Source of the DNA: Thiothrix winogradskyi
GTDB taxonomy: Bacteria > Pseudomonadota > Gammaproteobacteria > Thiotrichales > Thiotrichaceae
Assembly: GCF_021650935.1 (NCBI RefSeq)
Contig: NZ_CP091244.1
Location: forward strand, 124,001 to 188,000
DNA: 64,000 bases
Direction: 5' to 3'
Shown: piece after piece, positions 18,573 to 25,175 of the stretch
Position numbering within the stretch: position 1 is the first letter of the stretch
How the letters are laid out: every line of letters begins with the position of its first letter
Notes under the pieces: generated by a model
Seen by the model: only the letters and a program-made list of their open reading frames with translations
Databases searched by the model: none
Told to the model about the DNA's origin: nothing
Program-made: the position numbers and the translations under genes

Positions 18573-19510
18573 CACGCTGCCTCCTTCTGCGGTATCCCGC
18601 CCATGAAAGCCAACGTCAGCGTCATCCCAATCGACACCGTAGCCAGCATTTCAATCAATAATATCCACCATTTTGCATAAGCGACCGGGTAATGCAGGAA
18701 ACCCTGCCCCCACCCCAACAGCCCCAAACCCACCAGCAAAAACACGCCCGTTCCTGCCACCAAGCCCAAGCGCACCAACCACCGCGCCGTCGGCAAACCC
18801 GCAGAGGAATAACCTGCCAAGCGCAGCAAAATGCCCGCCCCCGCCAGCAATGCCCCCGCCTGAAATGCTCCACCCGGTGAATGCGCTCCCGCCCACAGAA
18901 TGTAACCCGCCATTAGAATCAATAAGGGCACTAACCACACCGCCAATTGGCTGAACGCGGCTTCCGTCACATACGTCGCACGCACATACCCCAAGGCACG
19001 AATCCCCAAAATGGCCGCCAACAACACCGCCAATTCCAACAAGGTATCCCACGCCCGAAAATTCAATAACACCGCCGTTACCGGGTGGCTAACCCCGCTG
19101 AATGCCAATTGCGCATCCACCGCCGCACCTTTGCGCCAGGTTTGTTCCACCGTCGGCAATATTGATAACAAGCCCCACGCAATCGCCGTACCCAACACCA
19201 TCACCAACACCCCCGCGCCCCATACCAAGGCAGGGTGTTGTGGAAACCGATCGGTTTGTTGATGCGTATCGCGCCGCAAGGTTGCCATTAACAACGCCCC
19301 GCCCAACCCCGCCCCAATCGCGGCTTCCGCCAGCGCAATATCCGGGGCGTGTAACCGCGCCCACACCAACGCCAATACCAAACCAAACACGATAAACAGC
19401 ATCATGCTACGCCGCCGATCACTGCTAAGTACCGCCGCTACTGCCAATAACAGCAACACCGCCACCAGCAACAGATCCAAAACACCCCATAAGCCATCAA
19501 GCAGATTCAT
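18572..19510 (-). CDS. mrpB: MrpB-like subunit fused to an MbhD (DUF4040) domain
   Basis: 312 residues from ATG 19510, which overlaps the end of mrpG. The N-terminal third (APDIALAEAAIGAGLGGALLMATL) is the DUF4040/MbhD module, which in classical Mrp sits at the C-terminus of MrpA. The C-terminal part (AGHSPGGAFQAG-like GAHSPGGAFQAGALLAGAGILLRLAG) is the MnhB domain. The operon therefore carries the MrpA tail and MrpB as one protein and lacks a full-length MrpA, an organisation that recalls MBH/MBX-type clusters. All parts are integral membrane. Confidence 0.82.
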   Translation of the reverse strand: MNLLDGLWGVLDLLLVAVLLLLAVAAVLSSDRRRSMMLFIVFGLVLALVWARLHAPDIALAEAAIGAGLGGALLMATLRRDTHQQTDRFPQHPALVWGAGVLVMVLGTAIAWGLLSILPTVEQTWRKGAAVDAQLAFSGVSHPVTAVLLNFRAWDTLLELAVLLAAILGIRALGYVRATYVTEAAFSQLAVWLVPLLILMAGYILWAGAHSPGGAFQAGALLAGAGILLRLAGYSSAGLPTARWLVRLGLVAGTGVFLLVGLGLLGWGQGFLHYPVAYAKWWILLIEMLATVSIGMTLTLAFMGGIPQKEAA

Positions 19511-19796
19511 CGTGTCTCTCCTGTTGCCGATGCAGGAATACCGCAATCAAATGCGCATTCACCGCACTCGCCACCAATGCCAGCAACCACACCAAGACGA
19601 ATTTAATCGCCCACAACACATCGGGTACTTGGAATAGCAAGCCTGTCATGATTAACCCCAAGCCCAAATTATCCGCCTTCGTCAGGGCATGAAGCCGCGC
19701 AAACGTATTGGGAAACCGCCACAACCCCAACAAACCGGACACGAAGAAAAACAAGCCCAGCAACAGCAATAGCACGGAAAGCGCGTCAAGGATCAT
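19497..19796 (-). CDS. mrpG: MrpG/MnhG-like membrane subunit
   Basis: 99 residues with three transmembrane helices. The sequence GLLGLWRFPNTFARLHALTKADNLGLGLIMTG is the MnhG/PhaG signature (G-RFPD-Y-R-HA-TKAxTLG in most relatives). Its stop is overlapped by the mrpB start, and its own ATG overlaps the mrpF stop, so the small subunits are co-translated. Role: accessory subunit required for assembly of the antiporter complex. Confidence 0.9.
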   Translation of the reverse strand: MILDALSVLLLLLGLFFFVSGLLGLWRFPNTFARLHALTKADNLGLGLIMTGLLFQVPDVLWAIKFVLVWLLALVASAVNAHLIAVFLHRQQERHDESA

Positions 19797-20053
19797 GATT
19801 TGCCCCCCCGTTGCCGGTGAGTAAAGACTGCCGTCACCAATACCGCCAACAACACCAGAATCAAGGCAGTATCCAAAAACGCCCGTTGCTGCATCACCAC
19901 TGCCAGCACCAACAAAATCGCGACACCCAAGGTTCCCAACAACTGCACCGCCAACAAGCGGTCAGTCAACCGCGCCCGCGATAAAATAATCAGTAAACTG
20001 ATGAGTAACACCAGCGCCAATACCACCACCACCGCCAATAGCACCGTATTCAT
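19793..20053 (-). CDS. mrpF: MrpF/MnhF-like membrane subunit
   Basis: 86 residues from ATG 20053, which overlaps the mrpE stop; a longer form from 20071 is less likely. There are three transmembrane segments with RLTDRLLAVQLLGTLGVAILLVLAV in the middle, equivalent to the conserved D-R-ALD region of MrpF. It is a small structural subunit of the Mrp complex and keeps the canonical E-F-G order here. Confidence 0.87.
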   Translation of the reverse strand: MNTVLLAVVVVLALVLLISLLIILSRARLTDRLLAVQLLGTLGVAILLVLAVVMQQRAFLDTALILVLLAVLVTAVFTHRQRGGKS

Positions 20054-20538
20054 AGCGTCCCCTTGTAACAAGGCAATGCAAACAAATCACAGACCCGCCG
20101 CTCCAAACGGGCTAAATCTTCCGCCACTGCCCCACGATCATCGAGTACATGCAAGCACAACTTGCCATTTTCTGACACGCACACGCTCACCGTACCCGGC
20201 AATAAACTGATGCAATACATAAAAAACGAGCGGATTGGCCCTTGAGGAAAAATAAGACGGTATTCATAGAACGCGACAGACAATGACACGCGCGGTTGCC
20301 ACACCCGCAACGCAATATCCAAGCCACCACGGAATGACTCAAGCAGGAAAAACACCACAAAACGCAGTGCACCAAGGAATGAAAATGTTAAGGGATAAGG
20401 AACATGGCGCTGCAACCGATAACTCCACAGCGCCAACATAATGAACGGCAGCCCTACCAGCAAAGAACTGAGATCACCACTGGTCAACAACAACCAAAGT
20501 GCCAGCAATAACACAAAGAAGAGACTCACTAACCGCAT
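20050..20538 (-). CDS. mrpE: MrpE/MnhE-like membrane subunit
   Basis: 162 residues, the usual MrpE size, with two or three N-terminal membrane helices and a soluble tail. Conserved parts include LWLLLTSGDLSSLLVGL, the FFLLESFRGGLDIALRVW segment and SLLPGTVSVCV, which matches the MnhE TLTPGT-like motif. It is the first Mrp subunit of the operon, 165 bases downstream of the LCIB-like gene on the same strand. MrpE is needed for stability of the complex in studied bacteria. Confidence 0.88.
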   Translation of the reverse strand: MRLVSLFFVLLLALWLLLTSGDLSSLLVGLPFIMLALWSYRLQRHVPYPLTFSFLGALRFVVFFLLESFRGGLDIALRVWQPRVSLSVAFYEYRLIFPQGPIRSFFMYCISLLPGTVSVCVSENGKLCLHVLDDRGAVAEDLARLERRVCDLFALPCYKGTL

Positions 20539-20576
20539 AACGCTTTACCCTCTGCTTGGGCTTATTTCCTAGTAGC

Positions 20577-20600
20577 AATGTCAAGAATGACATTACTATA
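20577..20600 (-). promoter_or_regulatory. Hairpin and possible -10 box between the LCIB-like gene and mrpE
   Basis: A perfect inverted repeat AATGTCA/TGACATT (20577-20594, four-base loop) is followed, reading the plus strand, by ACTATA, which is TATAGT on the coding (minus) strand at 20600-20595. This could be a separate mrp promoter with an operator, or a structure that tunes read-through from the LCIB-like gene. No good -35 box is present at 17 bp. The call is weak. Confidence 0.3.
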
Positions 20601-20703
20601 GTTAACGCGCAGGGGGTCCTGCCAATTTACGTCAGATTAATTGAATAGCTTGACAAACCAATGCAGATTAGTTAGTGAGATTCAGTGGTAGGCACACACA
20701 ACG

Positions 20704-21852
20704 TTAATACGGCAAATGCAGGTAAATCTCCTCTTCTTCTTCCATCATGTGAATCGCGTCATCTAACGGTAGCTGTTGGGGGTTTTCCGAGCTGCACGCA
20801 TTGAGCTTTGCAAACAGCGCATCTTGTTCCAGCAGGTAACGTTCACCGCTCGCCAGTTGCACATACGCTGCCCAAGGGATGAATTTGGTCAGAACAAAGG
20901 TCTGCTCCGGTGAGGGGGAAATGTCGACATGCAGCCCTGCAAGGTATACAAGGTTACGTCCGCGATAGTTTTTATCCTGTGAAATGCTGCGATAAGCGCG
21001 GTCAAATTCCGCTTGAGTATTGGCTTGCGCGGCGGTCAACATCGGTTCGGCAGAAGTGACAATCCACGGCATCGCGCCAATCAGGTTTTGTTCGAGCTGG
21101 CGGCTACCATCCACGTCTTCGCGCAAGCTGGTGTGGAATGTGAAATATTCCGGCAACAGTGCATCCCCAATGGGCTGACGCTCCCCAGCTTTGAAAAACC
21201 AGCTCATGTGTTGGCAGAAGGTTTGCGTTGCCATAAAGGTGCGCGACGTGCTCTGGATCGACAGCGGAATCACTTCACCATCAAGGTTGTGTTCCACAAT
21301 CTTTTCCAAGTGCAATACCAAACTGCGTTCACGGCTGCGTGACAGGTATTGATTATCCAGCGTCACGCGGCAATGGTCGGCTCGCATGTCGACGGTGATA
21401 TTGCGGCAGGCGAATTCGTATTCATTCAAATACCAATTAATCGTGGCGTGGATTTTGCCGCAGTTGCTGGAGCAGCGGTGATTAACGGACTGGATGCGCC
21501 GGTATGTGCCAAAGGTATAGGTTTCAGGGTCATAACCGACATGGCTGGCATGGACAATCACCAGATCTTTACCGTGATGGGCGTGCGGGCCATGACGGTC
21601 ACACGCCATAATGCCGCCGACCTGCCCATGATTAAAGGGGAATGTACCGAAATGCTTTGCCAGCAAAATGATCGGGTAGCCTTGGCTTTCGTCCGAGCAA
21701 AACGCACGTGAGGGCATGATTTTGCCCGGTTCAAAGCCTAAATCAAGACACCAGTTATACAGACGTGGTACGAAACTGCTGTAACGGAACCAGTAGTCTT
21801 CCATACGGAAGTGACCGAGGCTGGCTTGCACGTTCTGATGGACGTTGTACAT
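20704..21852 (-). CDS. LCIB-family (beta-type) carbonic anhydrase-like protein
   Basis: 382 residues, soluble. The pattern C52-S-D54-E, then FPFNHGQVGGIMAC (Cys84), VHASHVGY (His104) and SSNCGKI (Cys131) follows the spacing I recall for algal LCIB/LCIC proteins, which have CRDE, a GLGG...TC segment, a PHI(S/G) strand and a CG loop. Cys52, His104 and Cys131 would be the zinc ligands and Asp54 the gating aspartate of a beta-carbonic anhydrase. The C-terminal 200 residues are not recognised, and the protein ends in an acidic MEEEEEI tail. It precedes the Mrp operon on the same strand. Family assignment is from memory and needs a profile search; a role in CO2 hydration is inference. Confidence 0.62.
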   Translation of the reverse strand: MYNVHQNVQASLGHFRMEDYWFRYSSFVPRLYNWCLDLGFEPGKIMPSRAFCSDESQGYPIILLAKHFGTFPFNHGQVGGIMACDRHGPHAHHGKDLVIVHASHVGYDPETYTFGTYRRIQSVNHRCSSNCGKIHATINWYLNEYEFACRNITVDMRADHCRVTLDNQYLSRSRERSLVLHLEKIVEHNLDGEVIPLSIQSTSRTFMATQTFCQHMSWFFKAGERQPIGDALLPEYFTFHTSLREDVDGSRQLEQNLIGAMPWIVTSAEPMLTAAQANTQAEFDRAYRSISQDKNYRGRNLVYLAGLHVDISPSPEQTFVLTKFIPWAAYVQLASGERYLLEQDALFAKLNACSSENPQQLPLDDAIHMMEEEEEIYLHLPY

Positions 21853-21995
21853 GAGAGGCTTCCGGTGATGACAAGAATGTTAAAGTGTCGACATTACCAA
21901 AAAATAGTGCGCTGCACAAAGCAGTGATTCAACCAGAGTTGGGATCAAGAACTGACCCGGCGCGTCAATGGCGAGTAGTTCGTAGTAGTCTGTTT

Positions 21996-22322
21996 CTATT
22001 GAAGGTTGACGGCTGTACCGCTAACCGTGACCATCAACATGCCGCCACTGTTACCCATGGTGATGTTTTCGTAGTCAAGGTCGATGCCGACGACAGCGTT
22101 TGCACCCAGGCTTTTGGCTTGGGCTTCCATTTCGGTAAAGGCGATTTCACGGGCTTTACGCAATTCTTTTTCGTAGGAGGCGGAGCGTCCGCCGATAATG
22201 TCGCGGATTCCGGCAAAAAAGTCTTTGAAGACGTTTGCGCCAAGAATGGCTTCGCCTGTCACCACGCCGAGGTATTGGGTGATGCGTTTGCCTTCAATCG
22301 TGGGGGTAGTGGATTGGATCAT
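21996..22322 (-). CDS. YbjQ/UPF0145 family protein
   Basis: 108 residues, full length for the YbjQ family (PF01906, heavy-metal-binding-like domain). It shows TPTIEGKRITQYLGVVTGEAILGAN at the start, an amphipathic helix with YEKELRKAREIAFTEMEAQAKSLGANAVVGIDLDY, and the VTVSGTAV end. Such proteins form pentamers; a role in metal handling has been proposed but is unproven. A good AGGAGT precedes the ATG at 22322. It stands alone on the minus strand. Confidence 0.88.
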   Translation of the reverse strand: MIQSTTPTIEGKRITQYLGVVTGEAILGANVFKDFFAGIRDIIGGRSASYEKELRKAREIAFTEMEAQAKSLGANAVVGIDLDYENITMGNSGGMLMVTVSGTAVNLQ

Positions 22323-22368
22323 GGGGCACTCCTGTTTTACAGTGATTTCTGGTGTTGATCATATAACA

Positions 22369-22395
22369 AGGGCTGAAAATGACTGGTTCAGCCCT
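22369..22395. terminator. Hairpin between two minus-strand genes
   Basis: AGGGCTGAA (22369-22377) and TTCAGCCCT (22387-22395) are perfect 9-base arms around a nine-base loop. It lies just downstream of the broken oxidoreductase-like gene and upstream of the ybjQ-like gene, where an intrinsic terminator would be expected. The T-run after the stem is short on both strands, so termination efficiency is uncertain. Confidence 0.45.
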
Positions 22396-22408
22396 TTCTG
22401 GATAGGGT

Positions 22409-22653
22409 TTATGGTTGCGCTGGCTTGGCGGTATCGGTGTTTTTTGTGCCTTGCTGCGCTTGTTCCCATTTCTGTAATTCTGTGCGGTAAATGTCCCACA
22501 CGCAGGGGTCACAGCCGCTTTCGCAGCATTCGTTTGTTCCCATTTCTGTAATTCTGTGCGGTAAATGTCCCACACGCAGGGGTCACAGCCGCTTTCGCAG
22601 CATTCGTTGGGGGCGGGTGGTTGGGGTTTTTCGGTGAGGTCGAATTCTGGCAT
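22409..22653 (-). pseudogene. Small oxidoreductase-like-domain protein, frameshifted by a 74-bp tandem duplication
   Basis: The N-terminus from ATG 22653 reads PQPPAPNECCESGCDPCVWDIYRTELQKWEQ. This is the cysteine-rich Oxidoreductase-like domain (PF09791 type, ECCxSGCxxCVWDxY). A perfect 74-bp duplication then shifts the frame, and translation would run on in an unrelated frame to 22294, into the next gene. If one 74-bp copy is removed, the frame continues as AQQGTKNTDTAKPAQP and stops at 22409-22411, giving a protein of about 56 residues of ordinary size for the family. The intact ancestor is thus directly readable, and the break looks recent or is an assembly artefact. Confidence 0.85.
22461..22608. 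repeat. Perfect 74-bp tandem duplication
   Basis: Bases 22461-22534 and 22535-22608 are identical over all 74 positions. The unit covers the codons for the conserved cysteine-rich core of the small minus-strand gene. Because 74 is not a multiple of three, the duplication changes the reading frame. Zero divergence between copies points to a recent slippage event or an assembly/library error. Confidence 0.97.
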
Positions 22654-22762
22654 AGAGGGGTCTCCTGATTGAGTTAGCGAAACATAGCAAGTTGGGATTG
22701 GTGGGGCTAGTGTTTTGCATTATGCGATACTTTGCGAACATAACGGATTTGAGGAATACGCC

Positions 22763-23038
22763 ATGAAGCATTCAGATTTTCAAATTGGCACGGAGTTTTT
22801 TACAGCCGCCGGACGTTGGCGGTGTACTGACGTGGGTACTCGTGTGATTGTGGCGATTTCGCTAGAGCCAAGGGAAATTATGCGTCAGTGGACTGACGCG
22901 AAAGGGGAACGTATGCAAGAAACCTTCATCAGCGATGACCCGCGTGACCTTATCGGGCCACCGTATAGTGTGGCGGAGTTGGTGTTTGACGAATACGATC
23001 TGGATGGGTGTTCCACTGACCCCGATGATTTTCTCTGA
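22763..23038 (+). CDS. Hypothetical protein, 91 residues
   Basis: I do not recognise the family. The protein begins MKHSDFQIGTEFFTAAGRWRCTDVGTRVIVAISL and ends in an acidic DGCSTDPDDFL tail; the whole is rich in aspartate and glutamate with no membrane segment or signal peptide. The ATG at 22763 has GAGG ten bases upstream, which is why the shorter start is used rather than the in-frame ATG at 22715. The similar GC content to neighbours and a proper ribosome site make it a likely real gene. It lies upstream of a row of small toxin-antitoxin-like genes. Confidence 0.65.
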   Translation: MKHSDFQIGTEFFTAAGRWRCTDVGTRVIVAISLEPREIMRQWTDAKGERMQETFISDDPRDLIGPPYSVAELVFDEYDLDGCSTDPDDFL

Positions 23039-23113
23039 CGGGGGCTGAGATAACAATTTGTTTGAGTTTGCTATACTGAGCCATCGACATCACAGCATGT
23101 GAGGAAATAACGT

Positions 23114-23368
23114 ATGACAACGGTAACAGTCCAAGTGCCTGATTCTGTGCTGCCTTCGCTGCACCTTGATCCTGCGGGTTTCGTGCGTGAGATGCGTCTT
23201 GCTGCTGCGATCAAATGGTACGAATTGCGGCGCGTATCTCAGGAAAACGCTGCTGGGATTGCAGGCGTGAGTCGTGCAGACTTCATCACCGCATTATCAC
23301 AGGCACAAGTTTCCCCCTTTCAGTTAAACGAAGCAGAATTGTGTGAGGAGCTGCATGAACTCTGTTAA
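23114..23368 (+). CDS. UPF0175 family small protein (antitoxin-like)
   Basis: 84 residues with the UPF0175 layout: a short beta strand start (VTVQVPDSV), then FVREMRLAAAIKWYELRRVSQENAAGIAGVSRADFITALSQ, a helix-turn-helix-like region. Members are usually the upstream partner of a PIN-like DUF3368 toxin. Here the next gene (23355) overlaps by 14 bases but does not look like a PIN protein. An AGGAAATAACGT leader gives a ribosome site. It could be an orphan antitoxin or a paired regulator of the next gene. Confidence 0.72.
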   Translation: MTTVTVQVPDSVLPSLHLDPAGFVREMRLAAAIKWYELRRVSQENAAGIAGVSRADFITALSQAQVSPFQLNEAELCEELHELC

Positions 23369-23567
23369 GCACAACTACACAGACGAGCGTCAGCAATGGT
23401 TGGATAATCCGACATTGGAAGAAATCAGAGCCGATATTCTCAGACTCAAGCAAGACCCACGCAATCCATTGAAGCAGCAAGAATCCCACTTTCGGCTGCG
23501 GGTAGAGCGGGGACGTGGCAAGACTGAGCGCGGGCTGGAGTTGCTACGTAAGGCGATGCGTGAGTAG
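23355..23567 (+). CDS. Hypothetical protein overlapping the UPF0175 gene
   Basis: About 70 residues, highly charged and basic: NSVKHNYTDERQQWLDNPTLEEIRADILRLKQDPRNPLKQQESHFRLRVERGRGKTERGLELLRKAMRE. It probably folds into two or three helices. I do not recognise a family and see no catalytic motif. The ATG at 23355 follows GAGGAG by a good distance and lies inside the end of the UPF0175 gene, so translation is coupled. That arrangement suggests a functional pair, perhaps of toxin-antitoxin type, but this is inference. Confidence 0.55.
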   Translation: MNSVKHNYTDERQQWLDNPTLEEIRADILRLKQDPRNPLKQQESHFRLRVERGRGKTERGLELLRKAMRE

Positions 23568-23607
23568 AATGAAACATCCTATTTTTCTTGTGCAAAGGTG
23601 AAATACC

Positions 23608-23829
23608 ATGATCCCTAATGCCGTACTACAGGACTTTGAAACACTACCCTCAGATGCGCAACAGCAGGTTATTGATTTCATAGCTTTTATCAAGGCACGT
23701 TACCAAGCAAGGGTAACAAAACAACCCCAGAGTACACTGGAAAGCTCTTTCGGCAGCATCAAGGTGAAGAAAAAAGTGACCTTGGAACAAATGGATGAAG
23801 CTATCCGTCAACGTGGGGCAACACTTTGA
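23608..23829 (+). CDS. VapB-like antitoxin (DUF2281 type)
   Basis: 73 residues. The N-terminus LQDFETLPSDAQQQVIDFIAFIKARYQ resembles DUF2281 antitoxins, which begin with a helix containing LP...QxEVLDFIxFL. The C-terminal half (TLEQMDEAIRQRG) is likely the toxin-wrapping segment. Its TGA stop overlaps the TTG start of the following PIN-domain gene, typical of VapBC modules. A GGTGAAATACC leader precedes the ATG. Confidence 0.72.
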   Translation: MIPNAVLQDFETLPSDAQQQVIDFIAFIKARYQARVTKQPQSTLESSFGSIKVKKKVTLEQMDEAIRQRGATL

Positions 23830-24242
23830 TTGCGGTCGATACCAACATACTGGTTCGGGTTCTGACAAATGATGAGGAATCACCAGCACAAACAGAGCAA
23901 GCACGCGCTTTGGTAAAAGCGGCGGGGCGTGTTTTTGTGCCACAAGTAGTGCAGGTTGAGTTTGTTTGGGTCTTAGAGCAGGCTTATGATCTTGAAAAAG
24001 ATGAAGTTGTCGCTGCTTTAGAAACTTTGCGCGATGATCCTACTTACGAGTTGCAGAATCCTGAGCACTTCATACAAGCCTTAATGCGTTTTTGCCAAAG
24101 CAATGCAGGGTTTGCGGATTCGATTATTGCGGTAGAAAGCCAGCAGGTCAACATGACGTTGTGGACATTTGATCGTAAGTTGAGTAAGCAAGAAGGTGTG
24201 CAGCGTTTATTACTGGCATCACTAGCAGAGTTTGAGAAATAG
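23826..24242 (+). CDS. vapC: PIN-domain ribonuclease toxin (VapC-like)
   Basis: 138 residues with the PIN acidic signature: Asp5 in IAVDTNILVRVL, Glu in VEFVWVLEQAY near residue 43, and the FADSIIAVESQ aspartate near residue 98, followed by LWTFDRKLSK with the last acidic position. VapC toxins cut tRNA or rRNA in a metal-dependent way. It starts with TTG overlapping the antitoxin stop, and no better start exists downstream with the first catalytic aspartate retained. Confidence 0.85.
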   Translation: MIAVDTNILVRVLTNDEESPAQTEQARALVKAAGRVFVPQVVQVEFVWVLEQAYDLEKDEVVAALETLRDDPTYELQNPEHFIQALMRFCQSNAGFADSIIAVESQQVNMTLWTFDRKLSKQEGVQRLLLASLAEFEK

Positions 24243-24340
24243 AACACTATTGTGGCGAAAACAGGGTATGTTCCAGATTTTCCCAGAAAAGATATATAGG
24301 TATTTGTTTTTAATGAGTTTTAAATGGTATTCATAGATTA

Positions 24341-25150
24341 ATGAGTGAGTTAAAATTTAACCCAATATCTCAAAGTTCCTACTTTGTAACCGCACGATTT
24401 AATGAAGTTGAGTTATCTACCGCTACTGCGTTTTTTGTTGTTAGGAATAATAAGCGTTTCTTAATTACAAATTGGCATGTAGTAAGTGGTCGAAATTCAG
24501 AAACAGGGAAATGCTTAGCAGAGAAAACCGCCGCAATTCCAAACAATTTAGTTATTAGAGTTCATAAAAATAAGGAACATATTGAGTTTGAGGATTTTGC
24601 AATAGATCTATTAAATTCAGAAACAGATGAACCATTATGGCTACAGCATCCTCACTATGGAAAAAGTGTTGATGTGGCTGCATTGGAGGTTGATATTCCA
24701 GCACATTTGTTGGCAATGACTGTAGAGGAATTTATCGAGCCATTTAATGAGGAAACTACTGAATCAGTAGCTGATGATGTATTTATTTTGGGCTATCCTT
24801 TTGGTATAAGTGTTGGAAATATATTTCCAATTTGGAAACGCGCTAGTGTTGCAAGTGAACCTATAATCGACATAGATGAATTACCTAAGATTTTAGTAGA
24901 TACGGCCTCTAGACAAGGCATGTCAGGCTCTCCGGTTATCCTTTTCAAAAAACGACCTGTCAGCATCATGGATAAACATCCAGAACCAACAAAGATTTCA
25001 AATTACTTTATGAAGCTTATAGGTATTTATTCAGGAAGAATTGGTGCAAGTGATGATAATCATCAAATTAAAGCACAATTAGGCATTGTATGGAAGGCTA
25101 AAGTAATAGACGAGATAATTACGCAAAAAATCTTCACTTCTGATGAGTAA
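24341..25150 (+). CDS. Trypsin-like serine protease-family protein, cytoplasmic
   Basis: 269 residues with a complete chymotrypsin-type triad: His46 in LITNWHVV, Asp111 in SVDVAALEV and Ser195 in QGMSGSPV. There is no signal peptide. Such Trypsin_2 proteins without export signals often act in signalling or defence as conditional proteases. The gene is visibly more AT-rich than its surroundings, with codons such as AAT, ATT and TTA dominating, which points to horizontal acquisition. No partner effector is adjacent; the convergent neighbour is cbbO. The ATG is weakly supported by a ribosome site. Confidence 0.75.
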   Translation: MSELKFNPISQSSYFVTARFNEVELSTATAFFVVRNNKRFLITNWHVVSGRNSETGKCLAEKTAAIPNNLVIRVHKNKEHIEFEDFAIDLLNSETDEPLWLQHPHYGKSVDVAALEVDIPAHLLAMTVEEFIEPFNEETTESVADDVFILGYPFGISVGNIFPIWKRASVASEPIIDIDELPKILVDTASRQGMSGSPVILFKKRPVSIMDKHPEPTKISNYFMKLIGIYSGRIGASDDNHQIKAQLGIVWKAKVIDEIITQKIFTSDE

Positions 25151-25175
25151 ATTTTCCGTGTTTTTAATTTACGTA

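Noticed and set aside
14120..19400. Many long plus-strand frames opposite the Mrp genes
   Set aside because: They are Pro/Thr/His-rich shadows of hydrophobic membrane genes (Leu, Val and Ala codons read antisense), with no ribosome sites, and every stretch is covered by a well-supported minus-strand gene.
20704..21852. CsoSCA or DabA-type identity for the LCIB-like protein
   Set aside because: It lacks the CsoSCA FLDCGFHAV and VYH...C segments and the DabA CMDERE motif; the CxDE-GGxxxC-H-CG order fits LCIB better.
22294..22653. A continuous 119-residue frame on the minus strand overlapping the ybjQ-like gene
   Set aside because: Only the first third resembles a family; the rest is the second copy of a 74-bp repeat read out of frame followed by non-coding sequence. 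A frameshifted small gene explains it better.
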